A stretch of 64,000 nucleotides of DNA from Pseudosulfitobacter pseudonitzschiae. GTDB lineage: Bacteria > Pseudomonadota > Alphaproteobacteria > Rhodobacterales > Rhodobacteraceae. The notes beneath the pieces are model-generated. The model made no database searches, was not told the origin of the DNA, and saw only the letters and a program-made list of their open reading frames with translations. This document shows, piece by piece, positions 54,542-64,000 of the stretch (positions within the stretch are counted from its first letter, which is position 1; the number at the start of each line of letters is the position of its first letter). The stretch is from contig NZ_FQVP01000001.1 of assembly GCF_900129395.1 (NCBI RefSeq), positions 248,001 to 312,000 of the forward strand. The letters run 5' to 3'. The translations under genes and the position numbers were made by a program.

Positions 54542-56145
54542 AACTGACGTCACAGATTTTGACTTCTTCGGCTGATTTCAAAGCCAACCAGCAGGCGCAC
54601 GAGGCGGCCTTGCAACAGATCCAGGAGGCGGCGCAGGCGGCCACGCTGGGCGGCGGCGCGCGGTCGCGTGAGCGGCATGTGAAACGCGGCAAGATGTTGC
54701 CGCGCGAGCGTGTGGCGAACCTGCTGGACCCCGGCAGCCCGTTTCTGGAGGTGGGTGCCACAGCCGCCCACGGCATGTACGGTGGCGATGCCCCCGGTGC
54801 GGGTGTCATCACCGGCATTGGCCGGGTGATGGGCCGCGACGTGATGGTCGTGTGCAACGACGCCACGGTGAAGGGCGGCACCTATTACCCGATGACGGTC
54901 AAGAAACACCTGCGCGCGCAGGAGATTGCCGAGGCGAACCATCTGCCCTGCATCTACCTGGTGGACAGCGGCGGCGCGAACCTGCCCAATCAGGACGAAG
55001 TGTTTCCCGACCGTGACCACTTTGGCCGCATCTTTTTCAATCAGGCGCAGATGAGCGCAAAAGGTATCCCGCAAATCGCTGTCGTGATGGGATCATGTAC
55101 TGCGGGCGGGGCTTACGTGCCTGCCATGTCCGACGTCACCATCATCGTGCGCGATCAGGGCACCATCTTTCTGGCCGGCCCCCCGCTGGTCAAGGCCGCA
55201 ACGGGCGAGGTCGTCACAGCCGAGGATCTGGGCGGCGGCGATGTGCACACGCGCCTGTCCGGCGTGGCGGACTATCTGGCCGAGGATGACACACATGCGC
55301 TGGCTCTGGCCCGCCGCGCGGTGGGGTCGCTGGAAGGTGCCGCGTCGCGTCTGACGACCGATCCCGTCAGCTACGCCGAACCGGCCTATGATCCGTCGGA
55401 ACTGCTGGGCGTGGTCCCTGCGGACGCGCGCACGCCCTATGACATCCGCGAGGTGATCATGCGGCTGGTCGATGGCAGCGTGTTCGACGAGTTCAAATCC
55501 CGTTTCGGCGAAACGCTAGTCTGCGGCTTTGCCCATGTCAAAGGCACGCCCGTGGGCATCATCGCCAACAACGGGGTGCTGTTCTCCGAAGCCGCGCAAA
55601 AGGGCGCGCATTTCGTCGAGCTGTGTTCGCAGCGGAAAATCCCGCTGGTGTTCCTGCAAAACATCACCGGCTTCATGGTGGGCCGCAAATACGAAAACGA
55701 AGGCATCGCGCGCCACGGGGCCAAGATGGTGACGGCCGTGGCGACAACCTCGGTGCCGAAAATCACCATGCTGGTCGGCGGATCGTTCGGGGCGGGCAAC
55801 TATGGCATGGCGGGGCGCGCCTATTCGCCGCGTTTCCTGTGGACATGGCCCAACAGCCGCATCAGCGTCATGGGCGGCGCACAGGCGGCGGGCGTGCTGG
55901 CCACGGTCAAACGCGACGGCATGGAAGCGCGCGGCGAGACATGGAGTGCCGAAGACGAGCAGGCGTTCAAGCAGCCCACGATTGATATGTTCGAGGAACA
56001 GTCGCACCCGCTTTATGCCAGCGCGCGGCTGTGGGACGACGGGGTGATCGACCCGCGCAAAAGCCGCGACGTGCTGGACCTGAGCCTGCGCGCCAGCCTG
56101 AATGCGCCGATTGCCGACACGCGCTTTGGCCTGTTCCGGATGTGA
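54538..56145 (+). CDS. mccB: 3-methylcrotonyl-CoA carboxylase, carboxyltransferase subunit
   Basis: A 535-residue carboxyltransferase of the MccB/LiuB type (usual 533-538). Blocks: [43 protein letters not shown] (shortened core [16 protein letters not shown]), and the C-terminal-lobe oxyanion region [20 protein letters not shown] and [16 protein letters not shown]. It moves the carboxyl from biotin to 3-methylcrotonyl-CoA giving 3-methylglutaconyl-CoA. The ATG overlaps the ligase stop. An ASCH gene separates it from mccA. Confidence 0.95.
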   Translation: MKLTSQILTSSADFKANQQAHEAALQQIQEAAQAATLGGGARSRERHVKRGKMLPRERVANLLDPGSPFLEVGATAAHGMYGGDAPGAGVITGIGRVMGRDVMVVCNDATVKGGTYYPMTVKKHLRAQEIAEANHLPCIYLVDSGGANLPNQDEVFPDRDHFGRIFFNQAQMSAKGIPQIAVVMGSCTAGGAYVPAMSDVTIIVRDQGTIFLAGPPLVKAATGEVVTAEDLGGGDVHTRLSGVADYLAEDDTHALALARRAVGSLEGAASRLTTDPVSYAEPAYDPSELLGVVPADARTPYDIREVIMRLVDGSVFDEFKSRFGETLVCGFAHVKGTPVGIIANNGVLFSEAAQKGAHFVELCSQRKIPLVFLQNITGFMVGRKYENEGIARHGAKMVTAVATTSVPKITMLVGGSFGAGNYGMAGRAYSPRFLWTWPNSRISVMGGAQAAGVLATVKRDGMEARGETWSAEDEQAFKQPTIDMFEEQSHPLYASARLWDDGVIDPRKSRDVLDLSLRASLNAPIADTRFGLFRM

Positions 56146-56170
56146 TCCGGCGCGAACAAGGAGACAGGAA

Positions 56171-56581
56171 ATGGCAGAACTGAAAGACGTCCAGGCCCGC
56201 TATCCCGGGGCGGAAACCTTTTCCTTCGGGGACACGCCCGCGTTGATCGCCGATCTGACGGCGCTGGTGCGCTCCGGGGCAAAGCGTGCAACCTGCACCG
56301 CGCGTGTCGAAGTCGAAGCCGGACAGGAACAGATGCCGGTGATCGGGCGGCGCGACATTGCGCTGGATGCCGATGGCCGTCCCGCACTGGTGATCGAGAC
56401 CAAGGAGCTGGTCGAAACCACCTGGGCCGACATGCCCGCGCATATGGCGCTGGCCGAGGGCGAAGACGACACGCTGGAAAGTTGGAAGGCCGGGCACCGG
56501 CGCTACTACGAGCGCAAGGGGATATTCTCGGAAGACATGGTGCTGATCTGGGAGCGCTTCGAGGTGGTCGAGGAATTCTGA
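56171..56581 (+). CDS. ASCH-domain protein
   Basis: A 136-residue ASCH (PUA-like) protein: GAETFSFGDTPALIADLTAL at the start, GAKRATCTARVEVEAG near 44-59, the PVIGRRDIALDADGRPALVI strand pair, and WADMPAHMALAEGEDDTLES near 86-105 with an ERF-like end. ASCH domains bind RNA or modified nucleosides; some are N4-acetylcytidine amidohydrolases. Here AAGGAGA precedes the ATG and it lies between mccB and mccA. Its presence in leucine operons is unexplained. Confidence 0.85.
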   Translation: MAELKDVQARYPGAETFSFGDTPALIADLTALVRSGAKRATCTARVEVEAGQEQMPVIGRRDIALDADGRPALVIETKELVETTWADMPAHMALAEGEDDTLESWKAGHRRYYERKGIFSEDMVLIWERFEVVEEF

Positions 56582-56638
56582 CCGGTCGGGGTGCAGCCCC
56601 GCCAGACCTGAGGCGAGAAATTATGAACAAGGACGGGA

Positions 56639-58576
56639 ATGATGTTTGACACGATCCTGATTGCGAACCGGGGCGAGATTGCCTGTCGGGTGATGGAAAC
56701 GGCGCAGGCCATGGGGGTTGCCTGTGTGGCGGTCTATTCGGATGCCGATGCGGGGGCCAAGCACGTGGCGATGGCCGACCGCGCCGTGCACATTGGCGGG
56801 TCGGCCCCGTCGGAAAGCTATTTGCGCGGCGATGCGATCATTCGCGCGGCTTTGGAGACGGGCGCGCAGGCGATCCATCCCGGCTATGGGTTCCTGTCCG
56901 AGAACCCCGATTTCGTCGAGGCGGTTGAGGCGGCGGGGCTGGTGTTTATCGGGCCATCCGCCAAAGCGATCCGCGCGATGGGGCTGAAAGACGCCGCCAA
57001 GGCGCTGATGGTCGAGGCAGGCGTGCCGGTCGTTCCCGGCTATCACGGGGCGGACCAATCGGACGATCTGCTGGCGGCAGAGGCTGACAAGATCGGCTAT
57101 CCGGTGCTGATCAAGGCCGTCGCGGGCGGCGGCGGCAAGGGGATGCGTCAGGTCGAGACGCCGGAGGGCTTTCAAGAGGCGCTGGCCTCGGCCCGGTCCG
57201 AAGCCAAGACCGCCTTTGGCAATGCCGATGTGCTGGTTGAAAAATTCGTCAGCAAACCGCGCCATATCGAGGTGCAGGTCTTTGGCGACGGCAGCCGTGC
57301 GGTGCATCTGTTCGAACGCGATTGCTCGTTGCAGCGTCGCCACCAGAAGGTGATCGAAGAGGCACCGGCCCCCGACATGACACCCGAGATACGCGCCGCC
57401 ATGGGCGCGGCGGCTGTGCGCGCCGCCGAGGCCATCGGCTATGCCGGTGCGGGCACGGTGGAATTCATCGTCGACGGGTCGGACGGGCTGAACGCCGACG
57501 GGTTTTTCTTTATGGAGATGAACACGCGGTTGCAGGTGGAGCATCCCGTAACCGAGGCGATCACCGGCGTCGATCTGGTGGAATGGCAGTTGCGCGTCGC
57601 GGCGGGCGAGACTTTGCCCGCCACACAGGAAGAACTGGGCATCAGCGGCCACGCCTTCGAGGCGCGGCTCTATGCCGAGGATGTGCCGAAGGGCTTCCTG
57701 CCCGCGACCGGCACGCTGACGCATTTGCAGTTCCCCGATGGGTGCCGCGCCGACAGCGGTGTGCGGGCGGGCGATGTGATCAGCCCGTTTTACGATCCGA
57801 TGATCGCCAAGGTGATCGTGCACGGCCCCACCCGCGACGTGGCACTGGCGCGGCTGCGCGCCGCACTTGCGGGCACGCAGGTGGGCGGCACGGTGACCAA
57901 CCTTGCCTTTCTGGGGGCGCTGGCGGGCCACAAGGGCTTTGGCCGGGGCGAGGTGGACACCGGCCTGATCGCACGTGATCTGGACGATCTGGTGGCGGCT
58001 CCGCAGGCCGCGCCGCGTCACGCGGTGGCGGCAGGGATGGTGACGCTGGGGCTGGACCGGCCCGCTGCCGACACGGGCTTTGCCCTGTGGGCACCGCTGC
58101 GGCGCAGCCTGACGCTGGTGCATGACGGCGCGGACGTTGCCCTGACGGTGGATGTCTTGGGGCCAACGGCGCAGGACTGGACCGTGGACGGCACGCCGGT
58201 CGCGGTACGCCGCGTTGGCGCATTCTGGCAGATCGACGGACAGGCGGCACCGGATGTGGCGCAGGCAGGGGCGCAGCTCACCGTCTTTGACGGCTATGGA
58301 CTTGCCTATACCGTGGTTGATCCGCTGGAACGCGCCAGTGCCGCAGGCGGCGATGGCAACCTGATCGAGGCACCGATGCCGGGGCTGGTGCGGGCGCTGT
58401 TCGCCAAGGCGGGGCAGGCGGTCAAGGCGGGCGAACGGCTGGCGGTTCTGGAGGCGATGAAGATGGAACACAGCCTGCTGGCCATCCGCGACGGCGTGGT
58501 GGCCGAGGTGCTGGTGGAAGAGGGCGCGCAGGTCGAGGCCGGCGCGGCACTGGTGCAATTGGAACCGGAGGCCTAG
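56639..58576 (+). CDS. mccA: 3-methylcrotonyl-CoA carboxylase, biotin-carboxylase/carrier subunit
   Basis: A 645-residue biotin-dependent subunit. The biotin carboxylase domain covers about 1-450 (ILIANRGEIACRVM at start, glycine-rich ATP loop AVAGGGGKGMR near 161-171, EMNTRLQVEHPVTE near 293-306), a linker beta-barrel follows, and the biotinyl domain ends the chain with the biotin site AMKME at 606-610 (Lys608). With MccB it forms the LiuBD-type carboxylase. The gene starts ATGATG, so 56642 is equally possible. HMG-CoA lyase follows. Confidence 0.95.
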   Translation: MMFDTILIANRGEIACRVMETAQAMGVACVAVYSDADAGAKHVAMADRAVHIGGSAPSESYLRGDAIIRAALETGAQAIHPGYGFLSENPDFVEAVEAAGLVFIGPSAKAIRAMGLKDAAKALMVEAGVPVVPGYHGADQSDDLLAAEADKIGYPVLIKAVAGGGGKGMRQVETPEGFQEALASARSEAKTAFGNADVLVEKFVSKPRHIEVQVFGDGSRAVHLFERDCSLQRRHQKVIEEAPAPDMTPEIRAAMGAAAVRAAEAIGYAGAGTVEFIVDGSDGLNADGFFFMEMNTRLQVEHPVTEAITGVDLVEWQLRVAAGETLPATQEELGISGHAFEARLYAEDVPKGFLPATGTLTHLQFPDGCRADSGVRAGDVISPFYDPMIAKVIVHGPTRDVALARLRAALAGTQVGGTVTNLAFLGALAGHKGFGRGEVDTGLIARDLDDLVAAPQAAPRHAVAAGMVTLGLDRPAADTGFALWAPLRRSLTLVHDGADVALTVDVLGPTAQDWTVDGTPVAVRRVGAFWQIDGQAAPDVAQAGAQLTVFDGYGLAYTVVDPLERASAAGGDGNLIEAPMPGLVRALFAKAGQAVKAGERLAVLEAMKMEHSLLAIRDGVVAEVLVEEGAQVEAGAALVQLEPEA

Positions 58577-58604
58577 GCTGGTTTCGAGCAAGGGAGGAAT
58601 TGCC

Positions 58605-59459
58605 ATGAGTCTGGGTGCCTGTGAGATTTTCGAAGTCGGTCCACGCGACGGATTGCAGAACGAATCCAAAGAGATATCGGTGGCCGACAAGGTCAAGCTG
58701 GTCGATATGCTCAGCCGCGCCGGTTTCAGCCGCATCGAATGCGCGTCCTTCGTCAGCCCCAAGTGGGTGCCGCAGATGGCAGGCAGCGCCGAGGTGCTGG
58801 CGGGAATCACCCGTGGCGACGGCATCCGCTATGCGGCGCTGACCCCCAACATGCGCGGGTTCGAGGATGCGCAGGCGGCGGGCGCGGACGAGATCGCGGT
58901 TTTTGCCTCGGCCTCGGAAGGGTTCTCCAAGGCCAACATCAACGCGACCATCGCGGAATCGCTGGAACGGTTCGCCCCGATGATCGAGGCGGCGCGCCAC
59001 ATTGACCTGCCGGTGCGGGGCTATGTGTCCTGCGTGGTGGAATGCCCCTATGACGGACCCGTCGCACCGCAGGCGGTGGCCGATGTGGCCGACAAGCTGT
59101 TCGGCATGGGCTGTTACGAGATCAGCCTGGGCGACACCGTTGGCAAGGGCACGCCCGACGCGGTGGCGCGGATGCTGCTGGCGGTGCGTGACGTGGTGCC
59201 TGCGGGGCGTCTGGCGGGACATTTTCACGACACGAACGGGCGCGCGATGGATAATATCGACGCGGCACTGGCGATGGGGTTGCGCGTGTTCGACGCGGCA
59301 GTGGGTGGCTTGGGAGGATGTCCCTATGCCCCCGGCGCGTCGGGCAACGTGGCGACCGAAGCGGTGGCGGCGCATCTGAAACGGCTGGGCTATCAGACCG
59401 GGCTGGACGCGGATGTCATTGCCGAGGCGGCGGCCTTTGCCCGCAGCCTGCGCAGCTGA
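58605..59459 (+). CDS. Hydroxymethylglutaryl-CoA lyase
   Basis: A 284-residue HMG-CoA lyase (TIM barrel, HMGL-like). Markers: FEVGPRDGLQNESKEI (about 8-23) with the metal and catalytic Arg-Asp, the SLGDTVGKGTPD strand, GHFHDTNGRA with the metal-binding His pair near 204-208, and the glycine-rich GGLGGCPYAPGASGN with active-site Cys near 238. It cleaves HMG-CoA to acetyl-CoA and acetoacetate, the last step of leucine breakdown. GGGAGGA precedes the ATG. Confidence 0.95.
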   Translation: MSLGACEIFEVGPRDGLQNESKEISVADKVKLVDMLSRAGFSRIECASFVSPKWVPQMAGSAEVLAGITRGDGIRYAALTPNMRGFEDAQAAGADEIAVFASASEGFSKANINATIAESLERFAPMIEAARHIDLPVRGYVSCVVECPYDGPVAPQAVADVADKLFGMGCYEISLGDTVGKGTPDAVARMLLAVRDVVPAGRLAGHFHDTNGRAMDNIDAALAMGLRVFDAAVGGLGGCPYAPGASGNVATEAVAAHLKRLGYQTGLDADVIAEAAAFARSLRS

Positions 59460-59482
59460 AGACGTACGAAAAGGACAGGAAT

Positions 59483-60265
59483 ATGTACAAGACGATTTCG
59501 ATCGACGTGGACGCACGCGGTGTGGCCACGCTGACGCTGGACCGCGCGGAAAAGCACAACGCGATGTCGGCGCAGATGCTGGCCGACCTGACAGACGCGG
59601 CGGCGGCGCTGGGCGCGGATGATGCGGTGCGGGTGGTGGTGCTGACCGGCGCGGGCAAATCGTTCTGTGCGGGCGGCGACCTGGACTGGATGCGCGAACA
59701 GATGGCCGCCGATCCCGAGACACGGGCGCGTGAGGCGGGGAAGCTCGCGCATATGTTGCAGGCGCTGAACACGATGCCCAAACCGCTGATCGGCAGGGTG
59801 CAGGGCAATGCATTCGGCGGTGGCGTCGGCATGGCGTCGGTCTGTGATGTGGCCATCGGTGCGGACCATCTGAAGATGGGCCTGACCGAAGTCCGCCTGG
59901 GGATCATCCCGGCCACCATCGGCCCCTATGTCATCGCCCGTATGGGCGAGGGGCGGGCGCGGCGGGTGTTCTTTTCCGGCCGCCTGTTCGATGCTGCCGA
60001 GGCGGTGGAACTGGGCCTGTTGGCGCGGGTGGTGCCGGCGGATGATCTGGCCGCCGCCGTTGAAGCAGAGGTGCTGCCCTATCTCAGCACGGCCCCCGGC
60101 GCCGTTGCCTCGGCCAAGGCGCTGGCGCGCAGTCTGGGGCCGCGCATTGATGCGGGGACCATCGACATGACCATTCAGGCTCTGAAAGACCGCTGGGAAA
60201 CAGAGGAAGCCGCCGAAGGCATCGGCGCGTTCTTTGACAAGCGCAAGGCGGCGTGGATGGGGTGA
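59483..60265 (+). CDS. Methylglutaconyl-CoA hydratase-like enoyl-CoA hydratase
   Basis: A 260-residue crotonase-fold protein. The oxyanion loop is GAGKSFCAGGDLDWMREQ (about 55-72) and the second loop VQGNAFGGGVGMASVCDVAI near 105-124, with catalytic Glu in TEVRLGIIPATIGPYV. The DLDWMR form is typical of AUH/LiuC methylglutaconyl-CoA hydratases, which act between the carboxylase and the lyase. AAGGACAGGA precedes the ATG. Last gene of the liu operon. Confidence 0.9.
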   Translation: MYKTISIDVDARGVATLTLDRAEKHNAMSAQMLADLTDAAAALGADDAVRVVVLTGAGKSFCAGGDLDWMREQMAADPETRAREAGKLAHMLQALNTMPKPLIGRVQGNAFGGGVGMASVCDVAIGADHLKMGLTEVRLGIIPATIGPYVIARMGEGRARRVFFSGRLFDAAEAVELGLLARVVPADDLAAAVEAEVLPYLSTAPGAVASAKALARSLGPRIDAGTIDMTIQALKDRWETEEAAEGIGAFFDKRKAAWMG

Positions 60266-60368
60266 GGGCCGACGGCCTTGGTCGCGGACGGGGACTTGCG
60301 GACAGGGTGCGCGTTGCCCGTCGTGGCTCGTGGCATCCCTATCCCTTGCTTGATCTCTGCGGCCTGGT

Positions 60369-60374
60369 TTGACA
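60369..60374 (+). promoter_or_regulatory. Candidate -35 element upstream of the nuo operon
   Basis: A perfect TTGACA occurs in the 226-base gap between the liu and nuo operons. The bases at the expected -10 position (CATCTG or ATCTGG) match poorly, so promoter activity is uncertain. Confidence 0.3.
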
Positions 60375-60491
60375 AACCTCCCGCATGCGCCATCTGGTTA
60401 AAGTAACCGGCACACATCCAAAGCGGACGCGTCCCACTGCCTGTCGGGCATTGGCCCCCGCTGACCCATCCACATAGCAAAGGAGCGCTTT

Positions 60492-60755
60492 ATGGCACTT
60501 CACTGGATCGCACTCCTGATCATCCTGCCCTTCGCGGTGGCGTTTATCTACGCGGGCATCCATGAATATCTGCGCTACAATTCCGAAGGCAAGGCAAGTT
60601 ACGGGCTGGTCTACAATGAAGAGACCGGAACCACCCACGTCACCGGCATTGCCGAGGACGAAGAGGCCTATGACCCCGAGGACTTTGATCCCAACGACTA
60701 TAACAATCCCGAGGCCAGGAGCGACCCCGAGGATGAGGACAGGGACAAATCCTGA
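60492..60755 (+). CDS. Small membrane-anchored acidic protein upstream of nuoA
   Basis: An 87-residue protein with one N-terminal membrane helix (IALLIILPFAVAFIYAGIHEY, read as about residues 6-24) and an extremely acidic tail rich in Asp, Glu, Asn and Pro (AEDEEAYDPEDFDPNDY). AAGGAGC precedes the ATG. It lies 137 bases before nuoA in the same direction. I do not know a family; a complex I assembly or regulatory role is conceivable only from position. Confidence 0.72.
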   Translation: MALHWIALLIILPFAVAFIYAGIHEYLRYNSEGKASYGLVYNEETGTTHVTGIAEDEEAYDPEDFDPNDYNNPEARSDPEDEDRDKS

Positions 60756-60892
60756 GCCGCACAGGGGACGGGGGGCAAAGGGCGCGCCAAACTGCCCGCC
60801 TCTCGGTTGACCCCGCCGCAAGTGCCGCGTAAACCTGCACCAATCTCCGGGGCCGCGCGATCTGGTGCGCCGGCAAAGCAAAGGAACCAAAC

Positions 60893-61258
60893 GTGGACGA
60901 GATGCTGCGCGAATACCTTCCGATTCTGGTGTTTCTGGCCGTTGCCATTGCACTGGGCCTGATTCTGATCCTCGCCGCGCTGGTCATTGCCGTGCGCCGT
61001 CCCGACCCCGAAAAGGTCAGCGCCTATGAATGCGGGTTCAACGCATTCGACGATGCGCGGATGAAATTCGATGTGCGGTTCTACCTGGTGTCGATCCTGT
61101 TCATCATCTTCGATCTGGAAATCGCATTCCTGTTTCCCTGGGCCGTCGCGTTCAAGGACATCAGCATGACAGGTTTCTGGTCGATGATGGTTTTCCTGGG
61201 CGTCCTGACCGCAGGATTTGCCTATGAGTGGAAAAAAGGCGCACTTGAGTGGCAGTGA
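60893..61258 (+). CDS. nuoA: NADH-quinone oxidoreductase subunit A
   Basis: A 121-residue NuoA with three membrane helices ([20 protein letters not shown] at about 9-28, then one near 62-80 and one near 88-105). The conserved loop ISAYECGF-type motif reads [20 protein letters not shown] near 41-60 with the invariant Cys, and [12 protein letters not shown] near 74-85. It sits at the hinge between the membrane and peripheral arms of complex I. GTG start at 60893. A terminator-like hairpin follows. Confidence 0.96.
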   Translation: MDEMLREYLPILVFLAVAIALGLILILAALVIAVRRPDPEKVSAYECGFNAFDDARMKFDVRFYLVSILFIIFDLEIAFLFPWAVAFKDISMTGFWSMMVFLGVLTAGFAYEWKKGALEWQ

Positions 61259-61269
61259 TCCACGGGTAA

Positions 61270-62034
<765 letters not shown>

Positions 62035-62042
62035 TCGGTGTC

Positions 62043-62456
62043 ATGGCCAATACAATGCGCGCCTTCGAAACGTGGCGTGGGCGGAGAAAGCTTTTGGCGA
62101 ACCCCAAGCCCGCCCGGGAGCGCAGGCGCGAGATCGAAGAACGGCTTGCTGTCATGGCCAGGCAGTCGGGCGGACTGGACGGGATATGCGAAGTGGCGTT
62201 CACGGCCCGGTTCAACGATGCAACCAGCGCGTTGTGCATTCAGGCCGAGGTCGAGCAGGGCATACCCGGTGCCGTTGCCGAAGTGACCAAAACCGACCCG
62301 ACCGTGATCAGGGTGCAGTTCGAAATGAAGCCCGATGCGCGCGCCATCGCCGGAATCGAGGCGCATCTGATCCACTTCACCACGTTGATGGGCGGGCCGG
62401 GCGCATATTGGAATGAGGGCGAAACGAGGCCCTTATCGGAAGGAACAACGAGATGA
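62043..62456 (+). CDS. Uncharacterised ORF between nuoB and nuoC
   Basis: A 137-residue soluble protein: basic, helical N terminus ([20 protein letters not shown], then [17 protein letters not shown]) and a small alpha/beta domain ([20 protein letters not shown], then [20 protein letters not shown]). No membrane segment or cofactor motif. It is 8 bases after nuoB and its stop overlaps the nuoC ATG, so it is translated as part of the operon. Unassigned reading frames are known in Rhodobacter nuo clusters; I do not know this one's function. A Met four codons in is an alternative start. Confidence 0.72.
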   Translation: MANTMRAFETWRGRRKLLANPKPARERRREIEERLAVMARQSGGLDGICEVAFTARFNDATSALCIQAEVEQGIPGAVAEVTKTDPTVIRVQFEMKPDARAIAGIEAHLIHFTTLMGGPGAYWNEGETRPLSEGTTR

Positions 62457-63082
62457 GCGAAGCCCTGAACGAACTTGGCGCCTACATCGAAGCCAAACGC
62501 CCCAACTGCGTTCTGTCCTGGGACGTCAGCCACGGCGAGCTGAACGTGGATGTCACGCCCAACAACATCGTGGGGCTGGTCGAATTCCTGAAGAACGACG
62601 CGACCTGCCGGTTCTCGTCGCTGGTCGACATCACGGCGGTGGACTACACGGGCCGCGCCAAGCGGTTCGATGTGGTTTACCATTTCCTCAGCATGTACCA
62701 GAACCAGCGCATCCGCCTGCGGGTGTCGGTGCGCGAGGATGCGATGGTGCCGTCGATCACATCCGTGCACCCGTCGGCCGACTGGTTCGAGCGCGAGGTT
62801 TTCGACATGTTCGGCATCCTGTTCTCGGGCCATCCCGACCTGCGCCGCATCCTGACCGACTATGGCTTTCGCGGCTATCCGCTGCGCAAGGATTTCCCGA
62901 CGACCGGCTACACCGAGGTCCGCTATGACGAGGCGCAAAAGCGCGTGGTCTACGAACCCGTCAGCCTGGTGCAGGAATACCGCCAGTTCGATTTCATGTC
63001 CCCCTGGGAGGGTGCCGAATACATCCTGCCGGGCGATGACAAGGTCGCGCCGGACGGACACGTGAGCAAGGATGCCAAGTGA
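62453..63082 (+). CDS. nuoC: NADH-quinone oxidoreductase subunit C
   Basis: A 209-residue NuoC, the 30-kDa subunit of the peripheral arm. The family signature ERE.FDMFGI is visible in [20 protein letters not shown] near 110-129, followed by [19 protein letters not shown] and the C-terminal [12 protein letters not shown]. It contacts NuoD near the quinone site and is separate from NuoD here, unlike E. coli where they are fused. The ATG overlaps the preceding ORF stop. Confidence 0.97.
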   Translation: MSEALNELGAYIEAKRPNCVLSWDVSHGELNVDVTPNNIVGLVEFLKNDATCRFSSLVDITAVDYTGRAKRFDVVYHFLSMYQNQRIRLRVSVREDAMVPSITSVHPSADWFEREVFDMFGILFSGHPDLRRILTDYGFRGYPLRKDFPTTGYTEVRYDEAQKRVVYEPVSLVQEYRQFDFMSPWEGAEYILPGDDKVAPDGHVSKDAK

Positions 63083-63255
63083 TGGGTGGCGTCTGGTGGC
63101 TGATACTGTCGGCGCTGACGATCATTCCGATGATCAAGCTGCTGCCGTTCTTTGGCATCAATAAATACTGGTCTGCGGTCTGTCTGATCCCGTTCGGCAC
63201 CATTGCGTTGCTGTGGTGGATCGGGATGCGCCTGCAAGAGCTGGAGAAACGCTGA
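63082..63255 (+). CDS. Very small membrane protein between nuoC and nuoD (first)
   Basis: A 57-residue protein whose ATG shares one base with the nuoC stop. It has two membrane helices (WWLILSALTIIPMIKLLPFF near 5-24 and AVCLIPFGTIALLWWIGM near 33-50) and ends LQELEKR. Hairpin-type small membrane proteins like this could be accessory complex I subunits or assembly factors; no family recognised. Its stop overlaps the next ATG. Confidence 0.68.
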   Translation: MGGVWWLILSALTIIPMIKLLPFFGINKYWSAVCLIPFGTIALLWWIGMRLQELEKR

Positions 63256-63482
63256 TGGGCGACCAGTATTTTCAGGCGGACTGGTACTATTCGACATCTG
63301 CTCTTTTTGCGATGTTGATCCTTTTGACTCTGTTTGCGCTTCCCGCCCGCGTCATTCAGAAACGACATGGCTATCCGGTGTGGACGTTGGTGTTTTGCCT
63401 CGTTCCATATATGGGCCCCTACATACTGCTCTGGGCGTTTGCCACTTCCGAGCCGCGTAAGATTGAAGAGGATTTATCATGA
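63255..63482 (+). CDS. Small membrane protein between nuoC and nuoD (second)
   Basis: A 75-residue protein with two membrane helices ([20 protein letters not shown] near 13-32 and [20 protein letters not shown] near 40-59) and an acidic tail ending PRKIEEDLS. Its ATG overlaps the stop of the 57-residue gene and its stop overlaps nuoD, so it is firmly inside the operon. Function not known. Confidence 0.7.
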   Translation: MGDQYFQADWYYSTSALFAMLILLTLFALPARVIQKRHGYPVWTLVFCLVPYMGPYILLWAFATSEPRKIEEDLS

Positions 63483-64000
63483 TGGATGGCTCCAAAGGTT
63501 TCGAAGACGCCCTGACGGGCGAGCAGAAAATCCGCAACTTCAACATCAACTTCGGGCCTCAGCACCCGGCGGCACACGGCGTGTTGCGGCTGGTGCTGGA
63601 GCTGGACGGCGAGATTGTGGAACGCTGCGATCCGCACATCGGCCTGCTGCACCGTGGCACCGAAAAGCTGATGGAAAGCCGGACGTACCTGCAAAACCTG
63701 CCCTATTTCGACCGGCTGGATTATGTGGCCCCGATGAACCAGGAACACGCCTGGTGTCTGGCCATCGAAAAGCTGACCGGCGTCGAGGTGCCGCGCCGTG
63801 CCTCGCTGATCCGGGTGCTGTACTCGGAAATCGGGCGCGTGCTGAACCACCTGCTGAACGTGACCACGCAGGCGATGGACGTTGGCGCGCTGACCCCGCC
63901 GCTGTGGGGCTTTGAAGAGCGCGAAAAGCTGATGATCTTTTACGAGCGGGCTTGCGGTGCACGTCTGCACGCGGCCTATTTCCGCCCTGGCGGTGTGCAT
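63479..64000 (+). CDS. nuoD: NADH-quinone oxidoreductase subunit D (5' part)
   Basis: The first 174 codons of nuoD (full length about 400); the gene runs off the window. The 49-kDa-subunit signature is clear: [20 protein letters not shown] near 23-42, the [16 protein letters not shown] stretch near 51-66 with the quinone-site His, and [13 protein letters not shown] near 87-99. It forms the quinone pocket with NuoB. It starts ATGATG at 63479; 63482 is equally possible. It overlaps the preceding small gene. Confidence 0.96.
   Translation, partial: MMDGSKGFEDALTGEQKIRNFNINFGPQHPAAHGVLRLVLELDGEIVERCDPHIGLLHRGTEKLMESRTYLQNLPYFDRLDYVAPMNQEHAWCLAIEKLTGVEVPRRASLIRVLYSEIGRVLNHLLNVTTQAMDVGALTPPLWGFEEREKLMIFYERACGARLHAAYFRPGGVH

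Noticed and set aside
56621-58825. Minus-strand open frame of 734 codons antisense to mccA
   Set aside because: Same shadow pattern; mccA with its biotin site is certain.

Overview
The window is a 64 kb piece of an alphaproteobacterial chromosome, most likely from the Rhodobacterales (Roseobacter group). Reasons: high GC with strong G/C preference at third codon positions, tightly packed and often overlapping genes, a leucine/isovalerate (liu) operon, a nuo operon carrying small unassigned membrane ORFs, a DUF3422 protein, an E. coli-type two-subunit transhydrogenase, and dispersed intergenic repeats of a kind familiar from this group. No rRNA, tRNA, CRISPR, prophage or intact insertion sequence was seen.

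Layout. 0-12 kb: secreted fasciclin protein, J-domain protein, BolA, DUF4177 protein, thioesterase, GatB, two uncharacterised proteins, a lytic-transglycosylase-like protein and a minus-strand operon pepN-SDR-two membrane proteins. 12-20.6 kb: glcB (malate synthase G), class-I glutamine amidotransferase (PuuD-like), a degenerate RAYT-type transposase, pntAB and DUF3422. 20.7-28.8 kb: an oligopeptide/dipeptide-type ABC importer (binding protein and two permeases on minus, fused double ATPase divergent on plus) followed by an argE-like deacetylase. 28.8-36.2 kb: an AT-richer islet with one orphan gene, an AdiA-type decarboxylase, an FAD amine/amino-acid oxidase and two tandem M20 amidohydrolases. 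36.2-39.5 kb: glycosyltransferase, waaA and moaA, tightly coupled. 39.6-46.1 kb: lipoprotein, an HxlR regulator divergent from a monooxygenase-FMN reductase fusion with a clear operator, and the operon glmU-glmS-PPOX-alkD. 46.2-48.1 kb: HAD phosphatase coupled to a DegT-type aminotransferase. 48.2-49.5 kb: an inserted-looking cassette of a MerR regulator and a periplasmic-binding-protein fold without signal peptide, bordered by repeats. 50.6-60.3 kb: liu operon (acyl-CoA dehydrogenase, acyl-CoA synthetase, methylcrotonyl-CoA carboxylase, HMG-CoA lyase, methylglutaconyl-CoA hydratase) with four unrelated small genes embedded. 60.5-64 kb: start of the complex I operon (nuoA, B, C, D) with four extra ORFs and a terminator-like hairpin plus candidate promoter between nuoA and nuoB; nuoD runs off the end.

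Together: the liu operon takes isovaleryl-CoA to acetyl-CoA and acetoacetate, malate synthase assimilates glyoxylate with acetyl-CoA, and complex I and transhydrogenase handle the resulting reducing equivalents. The 20-36 kb block looks like uptake and hydrolysis of peptides or N-acyl amino acids followed by decarboxylation or oxidation of the freed amino acids (inference from gene content). The best candidates for something not yet described are the MerR/cytosolic binding-protein cassette, the repeats that border the two accessory islets, the transhydrogenase-adjacent RAYT with altered catalytic residues, and the split regulation of the nuo operon.
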